Shown here: piece by piece, positions 35,179 to 45,701 of the stretch
How the letters are laid out: every line of letters begins with the position of its first letter
Position numbering within the stretch: the first letter of the stretch is position 1
Origin: Rhodobium gokarnense
GTDB lineage: Bacteria > Pseudomonadota > Alphaproteobacteria > Rhizobiales > Rhodobiaceae
DNA length: 64,000 nt
Assembly: GCF_025961475.1 (NCBI RefSeq)
Contig: NZ_JAOQNS010000003.1
Coordinates: forward strand, 1 to 64,000
Reading direction: 5' to 3'
Translations under genes and position numbers: made by a program
Notes under the pieces: model-generated
The model's database searches: none
Told to the model about the DNA's origin: nothing
What the model saw: only the letters and a program-made list of their open reading frames with translations

Positions 35179-37467
35179 TCACTCCCCCTCACTCGCCACA
35201 TGCAGCGTCTGCGTTGACCCATCCTTGCGCTCCCCGAAATAAATCGTCTGGTGGGGAAACGGAATCTCGATGCCGCGGTCGTCGAAAATGCGTTTGACGA
35301 TTTCGTTGTAGGCGCGGCCGATGCCCCATTGCTTGCCGGGGAGCGTCTTGATGCGGCCGCGCAGGATGATTTCGCTGGCGCCGAAGCTGTTGAGGCCGAA
35401 CCATTCGAAGTCGCCGACGATGGACGCCGCGTGCTCCGGGTTTTGGCGCAGTTCCTCGAAGGCATCGAACATCGCCTGTTTCGCCTCGGTGATGTCCTCG
35501 CGATAGGCGACGCCCATGTCGGCGACGAAATAGCCGAAGCCGCGAGTGAAGTTGGAGACCATGTCGACCGAGGAGAACGGGATAACGTGGAAGACGCCGT
35601 TGAGGTCGCGTAGCGAGACCGAGCGCACGGTGAGCTTTTCGACGACGCCGCTGGTGCCGGCGAGCGTGACCACGTCGCCCACATTGACGGCGTTCTCGAA
35701 CTGGATGAAGACGCCGGTGATGATGTCCTGCACCATTTTTTGGGCGCCGAAGCCGATGGCAAGGCCGAGGACGCCGGCGGACGCGAGCAGCGGGCCGATA
35801 TCGATGCCGATCTCTGACAGGCAGAACATCAGCGTCAGCACCACCAGCACGATGGTGACGGCGTTGCGCAACAGCGACAGCAGCGTCGTTTCCCGCGCGG
35901 TCGGCGCCGTCAGCGGATCCCGGTTCAGCCGGTAGTCGACCCAGGACGTCATGGCGAGCCAGAACGCCAACGCCATGACGAGGATCAGCGTGACGCTCGC
36001 CGTCGTGCCGGTGAAACGCAGGCCAAGGTCCGTGCCGAGCCAGCCGGCAACGTCGATGGCGCCGATGACGTCGAGCGCAAAGAGGATGAGCGCAACGCCG
36101 ATCGCGATCCGGACCGCGATCAGGAAGTAGGGGATCAGCCGGTTGAGCCGCCGCTCCAGCATCGGCAGGCGGGCATTGAGGCTTTCGGGCAGGCTGACGC
36201 CGCGGACGATCGCCTTGGCGATCATCGCCGAGACCAGCGAGGCGACGACCACGGCCAGCACGATCTCGACGGAGGCGAACACGGCGGCAAAGACCGCCGT
36301 CGCCGGCCGCGTCAGCACGATGAAGAACATCACCGCGAGATAGGCCAGGGCGAACCAGTGCCAGCTCTGGGCGAGGGTCCGCACGAGCCGCGAGGGCCGC
36401 CTCTGCGACGGCGCCATCTCGCCGGTCGGCTGGCCGTCGGCATCGAGCACCGGCTGCGGCGGCGAAATCCGCGTCATCAGCCATCTGGACACCGGCCCGC
36501 GCCGCCGCAGCACCAGCGTCACCAGATAGGCGAGCACGAAGAGGAGGATCAGCGCCGACATGCTGCGCCCGGCGAGATAGGTGGCGTTGGCGTTGATGAT
36601 CGGTACGACGAGGAGCTGGCCGTAGCCGAGCACGCTGATGACGATGTTTGCGCTGCGGTTGAGCGCGCGCGCGGCCCCGTCCGACAGCGGCAGCGGCCTG
36701 AGCCCGCTCGCCACCGGCGAGAGCACGGCGCGGACCGCCACCTTGATCGTCTCCACGACCAGGAAGGCGTTGAGATAGAGCGTCTGGCGCAGCCCGATCG
36801 CGCCGAACTGGCCGAAGACGAGCACCGCGATCACCGTGCCGATCCCCCAGGCCGCGATGACGATCAGCATGTCGAGGAGGACGGAGCCGGTGAAGAGAAA
36901 CGCGGTGTGCACCAGATTGGAATTGGAGGCGTGCCGGCCCATGCGCCGGTAGACCGGCTTCATCAGCCAGCGCAGCGTCAGGAAGATCGCGACAGTGATC
37001 GCGATCACCAGCAGGAGATCGCGGAGTGCGTCGATCAGCACCTTCACCTGGTCGGTGCCGAGGCTGGCGAACACCCGCTTGGCGCCGGTAAGGCTGTGCC
37101 AGCCGCGCTCAAGCTGCTGGGCGGTGTTCTCCGCAATCGCCTGGGTGAAGAGCGCAAGCTGGCGGCCGATCGAGGCCGGGGGCTCTTGCTGCGGGGTCTG
37201 ATCGCCCGCCGCCGGCGCGTCGCCGGGCGCGGCGGCCGCACGCTCCAGCTCGTCGATCAGCGCCGCGCGGGCGGCATCGTCTTTCAGGATTTCGAGGAGC
37301 CGCGCGGTCTGGCTTTGCGGGGCAGTGTCCGCTGTCTCGGAGGCGGCCGGCTCGGCCGCAGGCGCATCGGCGGCGGGGCCGGCATCCTGCGCCAGAGCGG
37401 CGGAGGAGAGGAGAACAAGGAAGGTTGCGATCAAAGCATTGCGAAGCGGGGCGACGGCGATGGTCAT
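35179..37467 (-). CDS. Large mechanosensitive channel, MscS family
   Basis: The 762-residue protein has a signal peptide (LIATFLVLLSSAALA), an acidic Ala/Glu-rich periplasmic region (to about 110), roughly ten membrane helices, and the MscS core. The pore helix and beta domain are GLAIGFGAQKMVQDIITG, FENAVNVGDVVTLAG and VIPFSSVDMVSNF. The C-terminal domain ends with WGIGRAYNEIVKRIFDDRGI. Such long members resemble YnaI/YbiO-like channels that release solutes under hypo-osmotic stress. Divergent from the DUF1028 gene. The AT-rich cassette follows on the same strand. Confidence 0.92.
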   Translation of the reverse strand: MTIAVAPLRNALIATFLVLLSSAALAQDAGPAADAPAAEPAASETADTAPQSQTARLLEILKDDAARAALIDELERAAAAPGDAPAAGDQTPQQEPPASIGRQLALFTQAIAENTAQQLERGWHSLTGAKRVFASLGTDQVKVLIDALRDLLLVIAITVAIFLTLRWLMKPVYRRMGRHASNSNLVHTAFLFTGSVLLDMLIVIAAWGIGTVIAVLVFGQFGAIGLRQTLYLNAFLVVETIKVAVRAVLSPVASGLRPLPLSDGAARALNRSANIVISVLGYGQLLVVPIINANATYLAGRSMSALILLFVLAYLVTLVLRRRGPVSRWLMTRISPPQPVLDADGQPTGEMAPSQRRPSRLVRTLAQSWHWFALAYLAVMFFIVLTRPATAVFAAVFASVEIVLAVVVASLVSAMIAKAIVRGVSLPESLNARLPMLERRLNRLIPYFLIAVRIAIGVALILFALDVIGAIDVAGWLGTDLGLRFTGTTASVTLILVMALAFWLAMTSWVDYRLNRDPLTAPTARETTLLSLLRNAVTIVLVVLTLMFCLSEIGIDIGPLLASAGVLGLAIGFGAQKMVQDIITGVFIQFENAVNVGDVVTLAGTSGVVEKLTVRSVSLRDLNGVFHVIPFSSVDMVSNFTRGFGYFVADMGVAYREDITEAKQAMFDAFEELRQNPEHAASIVGDFEWFGLNSFGASEIILRGRIKTLPGKQWGIGRAYNEIVKRIFDDRGIEIPFPHQTIYFGERKDGSTQTLHVASEGE

Positions 37468-37861
37468 TGTGGACTGTCCCAGGTCTGTTTCTTGTTTGCT
37501 TCACCGGATGACACCGGCCGATCCGCCCGCGGGGACGGGGCAGCCGCAATGCCTGGAGGATGGGCGACGCGCGGGAGGGCGCGCCGGATCTGCCCGGCTT
37601 GGAAAGGTCGGCAAGGGCCTACTTGCCACCGCGCCCGGCGTTTTGTCGAAGGTCCCGCCCGGCGCGAATGCAGGGTTATAGGGCGAAAACCGAGGCCGTC
37701 ACGGTGGACCGCTCGCCTATGCGGCCGACAAACCGGAAAGCGGGATGCCGACAGGACTCATAGTAAAGGACCGCTTTCCGCCCGTGCTACCCCATTGGCA
37801 ACAGCATAATCGACGGCCGGCCATATTGTTCCCGCACGTCCCCTGCCCCACCTAACGGGCC
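37468..37861. other. Divergent intergenic region between mscS and the DUF1028 gene
   Basis: 394 bases. I see no supported gene, repeat family member or terminator. It must hold the promoters of both divergent genes, but no convincing -35/-10 pair stands out. Confidence 0.4.
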
Positions 37862-38725
37862 ATGACCTATTCGATCCTCGCCCACGACACAGATACCGGT
37901 GCGCTCGGCATCGCCGTGCAATCGAAGTTCCCCGGCGTTTCCACGCTCATCTGCCATGGCGCGGCGGGCGTCGGCGTTATTGCGACGCAGGCCTTTTCCA
38001 ACCCGGACCACGGCACGCGCGGGCTGGAGCTGTTGCGCCTCGGCGTTTCACCCGCGACGGCGCTGCAGATCCTGCTGGATGGCGACGAAAACCGCGGCGA
38101 GCGCCAGCTCGCGATCCTGGCGCCGGAAGGCTCGGCGCGGTTTACCGGCGAGGAGGTGCGCGGTTGGGCGGGCTTTGCCGGGGCGCTTGAGGGCAATTCC
38201 TGCCTTGCCCATGGCAATGGCCTTGCCGGCCCCCACGTGCTGCAGGCAATGGTCGACGGCTTTGCCAAGACCGACGGTGACTTCGCCACGCGCCTGATCG
38301 CGGCCCTGTCGAGCGGCGAGGCGGCCGGGGGCGAATTGCGCGGCGTCCAATCCGCCGGCCTGCAGGTGTTCCAGGCGGGTGCCGGCTATGGCGGGCGGCA
38401 GGAAAAGCTGGTCGACATCTCCATCTATGACCACGCAGACCCGATCGGCGAGCTCTCCCGCTGCTACGGCCTCCACCGGCTCTCCTATTTCCCGAGCGCG
38501 GACGAAAACCTCGTTCCGATCGACGCAGAGACCGCCGCCTACCTCACAAGAATCCTCGTCGACGAAGGCTACCTTGAGGGCACGCCGCGGCCGGACTGGG
38601 ACGCGGACAAGATCGCCGCCTTCGCCCGCTTCATGGGGACCGAGAACTACGACAACCGCATCCGCGACGACGCCCTCATCGACCTGGAAGTTCTGGCCGA
38701 CATCCGCGCGCGGCGCAGCAACTAG
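37862..38725 (+). CDS. DUF1028 protein (Ntn-hydrolase-like)
   Basis: The 287-residue protein starts MTYSILAHDTDTGALGIAVQ and continues with GVGVIATQAFSNPDHGTRGLELLRLG and GNSCLAHGNGLAG, the conserved blocks of DUF1028, which has an Ntn-hydrolase-like fold. Reported members sit with amidohydrolases or peptidases; none are adjacent here. A C-terminal segment (about 225-287) probably forms the small extra domain seen in longer members. Its stop overlaps the stop of the convergent HAD gene by four bases. No clear ribosome-binding site precedes the ATG. Confidence 0.85.
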   Translation: MTYSILAHDTDTGALGIAVQSKFPGVSTLICHGAAGVGVIATQAFSNPDHGTRGLELLRLGVSPATALQILLDGDENRGERQLAILAPEGSARFTGEEVRGWAGFAGALEGNSCLAHGNGLAGPHVLQAMVDGFAKTDGDFATRLIAALSSGEAAGGELRGVQSAGLQVFQAGAGYGGRQEKLVDISIYDHADPIGELSRCYGLHRLSYFPSADENLVPIDAETAAYLTRILVDEGYLEGTPRPDWDADKIAAFARFMGTENYDNRIRDDALIDLEVLADIRARRSN

Positions 38726-39483
38726 GCAAGGATCCGCTCGACCGCCTCGGCCAGATCGGCGACGACCGCCGTCGGCTTCGGCACGACGGCATCCTCGTCG
38801 CCCGGCCGGTATTTGCCGGTCCGCACCAGCAGCGCTTCGCCGATGCCGGCGGAAAGCGCCCCGGCAACGTCGGATTCCGCATCGTCGCCGACCATGACGG
38901 CCTCGCCGCGGGTCGCGCCGAGGCTGTCCAGCACAGTGTCGAAGAAATCCGGCGACGGCTTGCCGAGCACGGTCGCCCCGCGCCGGGTGGCAAATTCGAG
39001 CGCGGTGACGAACGCCCCGGCGTCGAGGCTGAGCTTCCCGTCCGCGTCCTTGAAGGTGCGGTTGCGGGCAAGCGCCAAAAAATCCGCCCCGTCGACGAGC
39101 TTTCGGAACGCCGCGTTCAGCGCCTCGTAGGTAAAACCCATTCCCGCATCGCCGACGACGACGGCATCGCCGTTCGTCCCGCCGCAGCCCTGAAACTCCC
39201 CGACGAGGGCCTCGTGCACCAAGAGATGCGGCGCGAGCCCTCGCGCATTCAACCAGTCGCAGGCGACCTGCGCCGGCGTCGCCACCTCGTCGGCAGATAT
39301 CTCAAGGCCCATCCCCTGCAGCCGGTCGATCAGCTTCGCCTTCGGCGTCCGCGTCGTATTGGTGAGAAACCGCAACCCGAGCCCGGCATCGCGCAGCCGC
39401 CCGACGGCGTCGATGGCGCCGGGGATCGCATCATCGCCGTCGTAAACGACACCGGAAAGGTCGAGCAGCACGCATCTGGCCAT
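38722..39483 (-). CDS. HAD-IIA phosphatase, LHPP-like
   Basis: The 253-residue protein has motif I as LDLSGVVYDG, the DxSGV variant typical of LHPP/HDHD2-type HAD-IIA phosphatases, in which Ser replaces the second Asp of the usual DxDG. It also has FLTNTTRTPK (motif II Thr), LGKPSPDFF (Lys) and VGDDAESDVAGAL (motif IV). LHPP enzymes act on phospholysine, phosphohistidine or pyrophosphate; the bacterial substrate is unknown. It is upstream of, but 70 bases apart from, ccmB on the same strand, so ccmAB may read into it. Confidence 0.9.
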   Translation of the reverse strand: MARCVLLDLSGVVYDGDDAIPGAIDAVGRLRDAGLGLRFLTNTTRTPKAKLIDRLQGMGLEISADEVATPAQVACDWLNARGLAPHLLVHEALVGEFQGCGGTNGDAVVVGDAGMGFTYEALNAAFRKLVDGADFLALARNRTFKDADGKLSLDAGAFVTALEFATRRGATVLGKPSPDFFDTVLDSLGATRGEAVMVGDDAESDVAGALSAGIGEALLVRTGKYRPGDEDAVVPKPTAVVADLAEAVERILA

Positions 39484-39553
39484 CCCGGAATGATGCCGCC
39501 GGCCGTATACAGGGTCAATGTCGGCGCATTTCGAACGGAGAGCCCCGCCGGGG

Positions 39554-40225
39554 CTAATCCCCCGAGCGCCTCAGTGCCGCCGCCGCCGCCACCGGCGCAA
39601 AGACCAGCGACAAGAGCGACAGGCCACACAGGAACAGGAACGGCGTCAGGAACGGCGTCGGCTCGGTGACGGCGGCCGTTGCGGCCGAGACGCCGAAGAT
39701 CAGCACGGGAATCGTCAACGGCAGGACGAGGATGGCGAGAAGCACGCCGCCCCGCCTGAGCGAGACGGTGAGCGCAGCGCCGATGGCGCCGATCGCCGTC
39801 AGCGCCGGCGTTCCGACGAAGAGCGTCGCCATCACGGAGCCGATGGCGATGGGCTGCAAATTGACGAAGATGCCGAGGATCGGCGCGGCCAGCACCAAGG
39901 GCAGGCCCGTCGCCACCCAGTGGGCCATCGCCTTGACGAAGACCAGAACCTCGATCGGGTGCTCGCCGAGGAGCAAAAGGTCGAGCGTGCCGTCGTCGCG
40001 CTCCGACTGGAACAGCCGGTCGAGGGAGAGGAGCGTGGCGAGAAGCGCGCCGATCCACAGGATCGCCGGACCGATGCGCGAGAGCAGCTTCAGGTCCGGT
40101 CCGACCGCGAAGGGAAAGACGGAGACGACGGTCAGGAAAAAGAGGACGCCCATCAGTGCGCCGCCGCCGACGCGCACGGCGAGCCGGATCTCCCGGACGA
40201 ACAGGGCGGAAAAGGCACCCGTCAT
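39554..40225 (-). CDS. ccmB: Heme exporter protein B (ABC permease)
   Basis: The 223-residue protein has six membrane helices and the CcmB features FVREIRLAVRVGGG, FQSERDDGTLDLLLLGEHP and MAHWVATGLPLVLAAP. With CcmA it forms the ABC part that drives release of holo-CcmE. The ATG at 40225 overlaps the ccmA stop (ATGA). The frame continues upstream through ccmA and is not coding there. In related genomes ccmC follows directly; here the HAD gene does. Confidence 0.95.
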   Translation of the reverse strand: MTGAFSALFVREIRLAVRVGGGALMGVLFFLTVVSVFPFAVGPDLKLLSRIGPAILWIGALLATLLSLDRLFQSERDDGTLDLLLLGEHPIEVLVFVKAMAHWVATGLPLVLAAPILGIFVNLQPIAIGSVMATLFVGTPALTAIGAIGAALTVSLRRGGVLLAILVLPLTIPVLIFGVSAATAAVTEPTPFLTPFLFLCGLSLLSLVFAPVAAAAALRRSGD

Positions 40226-40842
40226 GCGACCCGCGCCTCCCCGAGCTTCAAGGATTTGGTCTCCGCCAGCGGCAATGCCCCGTGGGTGACGGCGATGATG
40301 AGCCCGTCGGCAAGGAGGTGGGCGGCCATCAGCTCGCCGAGCCGCGCCTCGCTGGCGACATCGAGCGCCGCCGTCGGCTCGTCGAGCAGCCACACCGGCC
40401 GGTGCGAGACGACGAGGCGGGCAAGCGCCAGCCGCCGCCGCTGACCGGCGGAAAGGACCGCCGCCGGCAGGTGGTCGAGATGGCCGATGCCGACGCGGTC
40501 GAGGGCCTCGAGGACGGAGACCCCGCAGTCGCCGTAATAGCGGTGCCAGAACTCCAGGTTCTCGCGCACGGTGAGCTGGGTCTTCAACGCATTCTCATGG
40601 CCGAAATAGTGGCAGTGCGCGCCGAGCGAAAGTTCCGGGTCGCCGCCCGTCAGCTCCAGCGTGCCGCCGGCAAGTTCGATCAGGCCGGCGATGGTCCGAA
40701 GGAGGCTCGACTTGCCGGCGCCGTTCGGCCCGGTGACGACCAGCGCCTCGCCGGCCGCAACGTCGAAATCGACGCCGGCAAAGACCCGGCGCCCGCCCCG
40801 GTCGCAAACGAGGCCGCGCCCTTCGATCGCAAGATCGCCCAT
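40222..40842 (-). CDS. ccmA: Heme exporter ATP-binding protein A
   Basis: The 206-residue ATPase of the cytochrome c maturation ABC complex has Walker [10 protein letters not shown], the characteristic [20 protein letters not shown] segment of CcmA, signature [14 protein letters not shown], Walker [13 protein letters not shown] and switch His in VTHG. It overlaps ccmB by four bases. It is divergent from acnA, the usual neighbour of ccmA in Hyphomicrobiales, across 329 bases. Confidence 0.95.
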   Translation of the reverse strand: MGDLAIEGRGLVCDRGGRRVFAGVDFDVAAGEALVVTGPNGAGKSSLLRTIAGLIELAGGTLELTGGDPELSLGAHCHYFGHENALKTQLTVRENLEFWHRYYGDCGVSVLEALDRVGIGHLDHLPAAVLSAGQRRRLALARLVVSHRPVWLLDEPTAALDVASEARLGELMAAHLLADGLIIAVTHGALPLAETKSLKLGEARVA

Positions 40843-41171
40843 GGAGGATCCGTTCTGACTGCGTTTCGCCCCGTTCGGTAGCCTCCGGCTCGCCGGAAGT
40901 CCAGTCGCGAAGCGCCTCGGCGCTCCATTCGATGCCCCCGGGGATCCATTCCGGGTCTATGAAAAGACCCTTCGATCTCCGTAAATTGCGCAAACGCCTT
41001 TCGTTCATATGGAATCGCCCTAAAAAATTCGCTATAGGGCATGCGAACCGAGCCCAAGGCCCCGCATTCACCGAAAGCTGGCGGCGTGTCACCCTGGCTC
41101 CGGCCCGACACGCGCACTCCTTGCGCCGTCGCGATACGCCAGCCCGCCCCAAGACGAAGGAACCGCCAGCC
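40843..41171. other. Divergent promoter region between ccmA and acnA
   Basis: 329 bases. The acnA frame continues through it but shows no aconitase homology, so it is treated as non-coding. A local AT-rich patch around 41006-41035 (CCTAAAAAATTCGCTATAGG) looks like a promoter -10 zone for acnA, with a plausible but unproven upstream element. No repeat family member is present. Confidence 0.45.
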
Positions 41172-43889
<2,718 letters not shown>

Positions 43890-43915
43890 CGCAGCAGGGA
43901 TCGCTTCGAGAAATC

Positions 43916-43952
43916 AAACCGCGCGGCGTTTATTTCGCCGCGCGGTTTTTTT
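43916..43952 (+). terminator. Rho-independent terminator of acnA
   Basis: AAACCGCGCGGCG pairs with CGCCGCGCGGTTT (13 base pairs) around a TTTATTT loop, and the second arm runs into a longer T run. It begins 27 bases after the acnA stop. Confidence 0.92.
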
Positions 43953-44004
43953 GTTTTTCGTATAGTCGACGATGCCGCTGTTCGGCGACGCCTCACCCTC
44001 TCCC

Positions 44005-44171
44005 GTCATCCCGGGCGAGCGCAGCGAGACCCGGGACCCATTGCCCCTCTCAATACGGTAGCCCTATCGGCTGTCCGCACGGCGTCGACACTCGCCGGCG
44101 TGATCACGTTATCGCCAACGGCATACCGCGCCGTGAGGGGCAATAGGCCCCGGCTCAGAGGCCGGGGTGAC
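44005..44171. repeat. Family A dispersed inverted repeat
   Basis: Left arm GTCATCCCGGGCGAGCGCA...CCCGGGACCCATTGCCCC, right arm GAGGGGCAATAGGCCCCGGC...GGGGTGAC. The inner ATACGGTAGCC / GGCATACCGC parts also pair. It lies in the 506-base convergent gap between acnA and DUF934, after the acnA terminator. Confidence 0.75.
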
Positions 44172-44247
44172 GGGAGAGTATGTGGCAACGAAAGTGAAAA
44201 ACCCGCAGCGCCTCGGGACGTTCGAAAGAACCGGCGATCCGTAACAT

Positions 44248-44349
44248 CGTCATTGCGAACGAGCGAAGCGAGTGTGGCAATCCAGAGCCGCACACTCCGA
44301 GCCAGCCGCTCCTGGATCGCCACGGCGCCTGCGGCGCCTCGCGATGACG
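44248..44349. repeat. Family B inverted repeat (diverged)
   Basis: CGTCATTGCGAACGAGCGAA...GTGGCAATCCAG on the left and CTGGATCGCCACGGCG...CTCGCGATGACG on the right are complementary at both ends, with more substitutions than in other copies. It is in the same convergent gap as a family A copy. Confidence 0.7.
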
Positions 44350-44395
44350 GCGTTGGATGGTCCGACGTAAGAGCGGAAGCTCCCCCGGCCAGCCC

Positions 44396-44941
44396 CTACT
44401 CCGCCGCCCGCCTCAGCCAAGACCGCCCGGCAACGGCGGCTTCCGAGCCGTCCTGGAGCGGCTGGTAAAAGAGGTCGATAGCGGGAACGTCGCCGCGCTC
44501 CAGCGCCGCGCGGGTCGGCTCGTTGCGGATCTCGAAGCTTTCGAACCCGCAGCGCAGCATGAAGGGGATCTGGTCGATGAGGATGTCACCGACAGCGCGC
44601 AGTTCGCCGGCAAAGCCGTGGCGGTCACGCAGGAGGCGCGCGCGGGAATAAGACTGGCCGAACTGGAATTTCGGAAACGACAGGGCGATCAGCGACAGAC
44701 GCGACAGGTCGCCGACGGCGGCGACAGTTGCATCGAGATCGTCGTCCGTGTCGATCAGGAGGCCGAGCCGGCCATTGCGCGAAAGGAGCGCCTCGCGGTC
44801 CTCGGACAACCGCGCCACGGAGACGATGACGTCGCCCTCCGGCAGCGCACTGTCATCGGCCGCCACCGTCCAGGAATCCTCGACAAAGCCACCCTCGCGC
44901 CAGACGGCGGCGGTTTCATCAACCTTGTCGATCGTCGTCAT
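44396..44941 (-). CDS. DUF934 family protein (sulfite reductase-associated)
   Basis: The 181-residue soluble protein has FPKFQFGQSYSRARLLRDRH and GELRAVGDILIDQIPFMLR then RCGFESFE, the family core. DUF934 genes are consistently found with cysI and cysH in proteobacteria, and an accessory role in sulfite reduction is assumed rather than proven. It is the last gene of the DUF2849-cysI-cysH-DUF934 unit, 10 bases after cysH. Confidence 0.9.
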   Translation of the reverse strand: MTTIDKVDETAAVWREGGFVEDSWTVAADDSALPEGDVIVSVARLSEDREALLSRNGRLGLLIDTDDDLDATVAAVGDLSRLSLIALSFPKFQFGQSYSRARLLRDRHGFAGELRAVGDILIDQIPFMLRCGFESFEIRNEPTRAALERGDVPAIDLFYQPLQDGSEAAVAGRSWLRRAAE

Positions 44942-44951
44942 CGTTCCGTCC

Positions 44952-45701
44952 TCAGCTCTTTTTCGTGCGGGTCAGCTTGCCGCCCGCAAAATGAATGCCG
45001 CATTCGGTCTTCTGGGAGCCGCGCCAGCGCCCGGCGCGCGGGTCTTCGCCCGGCAGCGTCGGCGAGGTGCAGGGCATGCAGCCGATGGAGAGGTACCCCA
45101 TCGGCACCAGCGGATGCGCCGGCAGCTCGTGCTCCCTGGCGTAGTCCTCAAGCTCCGTCGTGCCCCAGGCGGCGAGCGGATTGACCTTGATGCGCCCGTC
45201 GGCGACTTCGAACAGCTTCAGTTCCGAACGCGTCGACGACTGGTAGCGCTTGCGCCCGGAAATCCAGGCCTTGTAGGGCCCGAGGGCCCGGTTCAGCGGC
45301 CGCGCCTTGCGAATAACGCAGCACCAGTCGGCGTCGGTGGAGAACAGCATTCCGTCGGGATCGACCCGCGCCAGTTCCTCCTCGTCCGGGTAGATCGTCT
45401 GAACGCCCGTCAGTCCGAATTTCGCAATGATCTCGTCGCGGTAGCGCAGCGTCTCGCCGAAATGCTTGCCGGTATCGATGAAGAGGATCGGCAGATCCGA
45501 CTTGATGCCGGCGATCATGTGCAAAAGCACCGCCGATTCCGCACCGAAGCTGGTGACGCTGGAGGTATCGTCGGGGAACAGGTCGAAGATGGCGAACTCC
45601 AGGATCTCCTGGGGCGAGGCGCCGGCAAACCGGGCCTCCAGCGCCGCCAGGTCGACATCTTCCGGGCGGTAATTGCGACGCGGAGCGTCATTGTGCGCCA
45701 T
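44952..45701 (-). CDS. cysH: Adenylyl-sulfate (APS) reductase, CysH type
   Basis: The 249-residue protein reduces adenylyl sulfate to sulfite with thioredoxin. The iron-sulfur cysteines typical of APS (not PAPS-only) reductases are present: Cys127-Cys128 in WCCVIRKARPL and Cys208/Cys211 in GCMPCTSP. The catalytic cysteine is Cys234 in ECGIH. The P-loop-like region is TSFGAESAVLLH. ATG 45701 overlaps the 3' end of cysI by 14 bases. The frame extends to 45812 inside cysI. Confidence 0.93.
   Translation of the reverse strand: MAHNDAPRRNYRPEDVDLAALEARFAGASPQEILEFAIFDLFPDDTSSVTSFGAESAVLLHMIAGIKSDLPILFIDTGKHFGETLRYRDEIIAKFGLTGVQTIYPDEEELARVDPDGMLFSTDADWCCVIRKARPLNRALGPYKAWISGRKRYQSSTRSELKLFEVADGRIKVNPLAAWGTTELEDYAREHELPAHPLVPMGYLSIGCMPCTSPTLPGEDPRAGRWRGSQKTECGIHFAGGKLTRTKKS

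Noticed and set aside
32140-35180. Attachment sites or a tRNA at the cassette edges
   Set aside because: I looked for a tRNA 3' end and for matching direct repeats on the two sides and found none by eye; an alignment tool could still find short ones.
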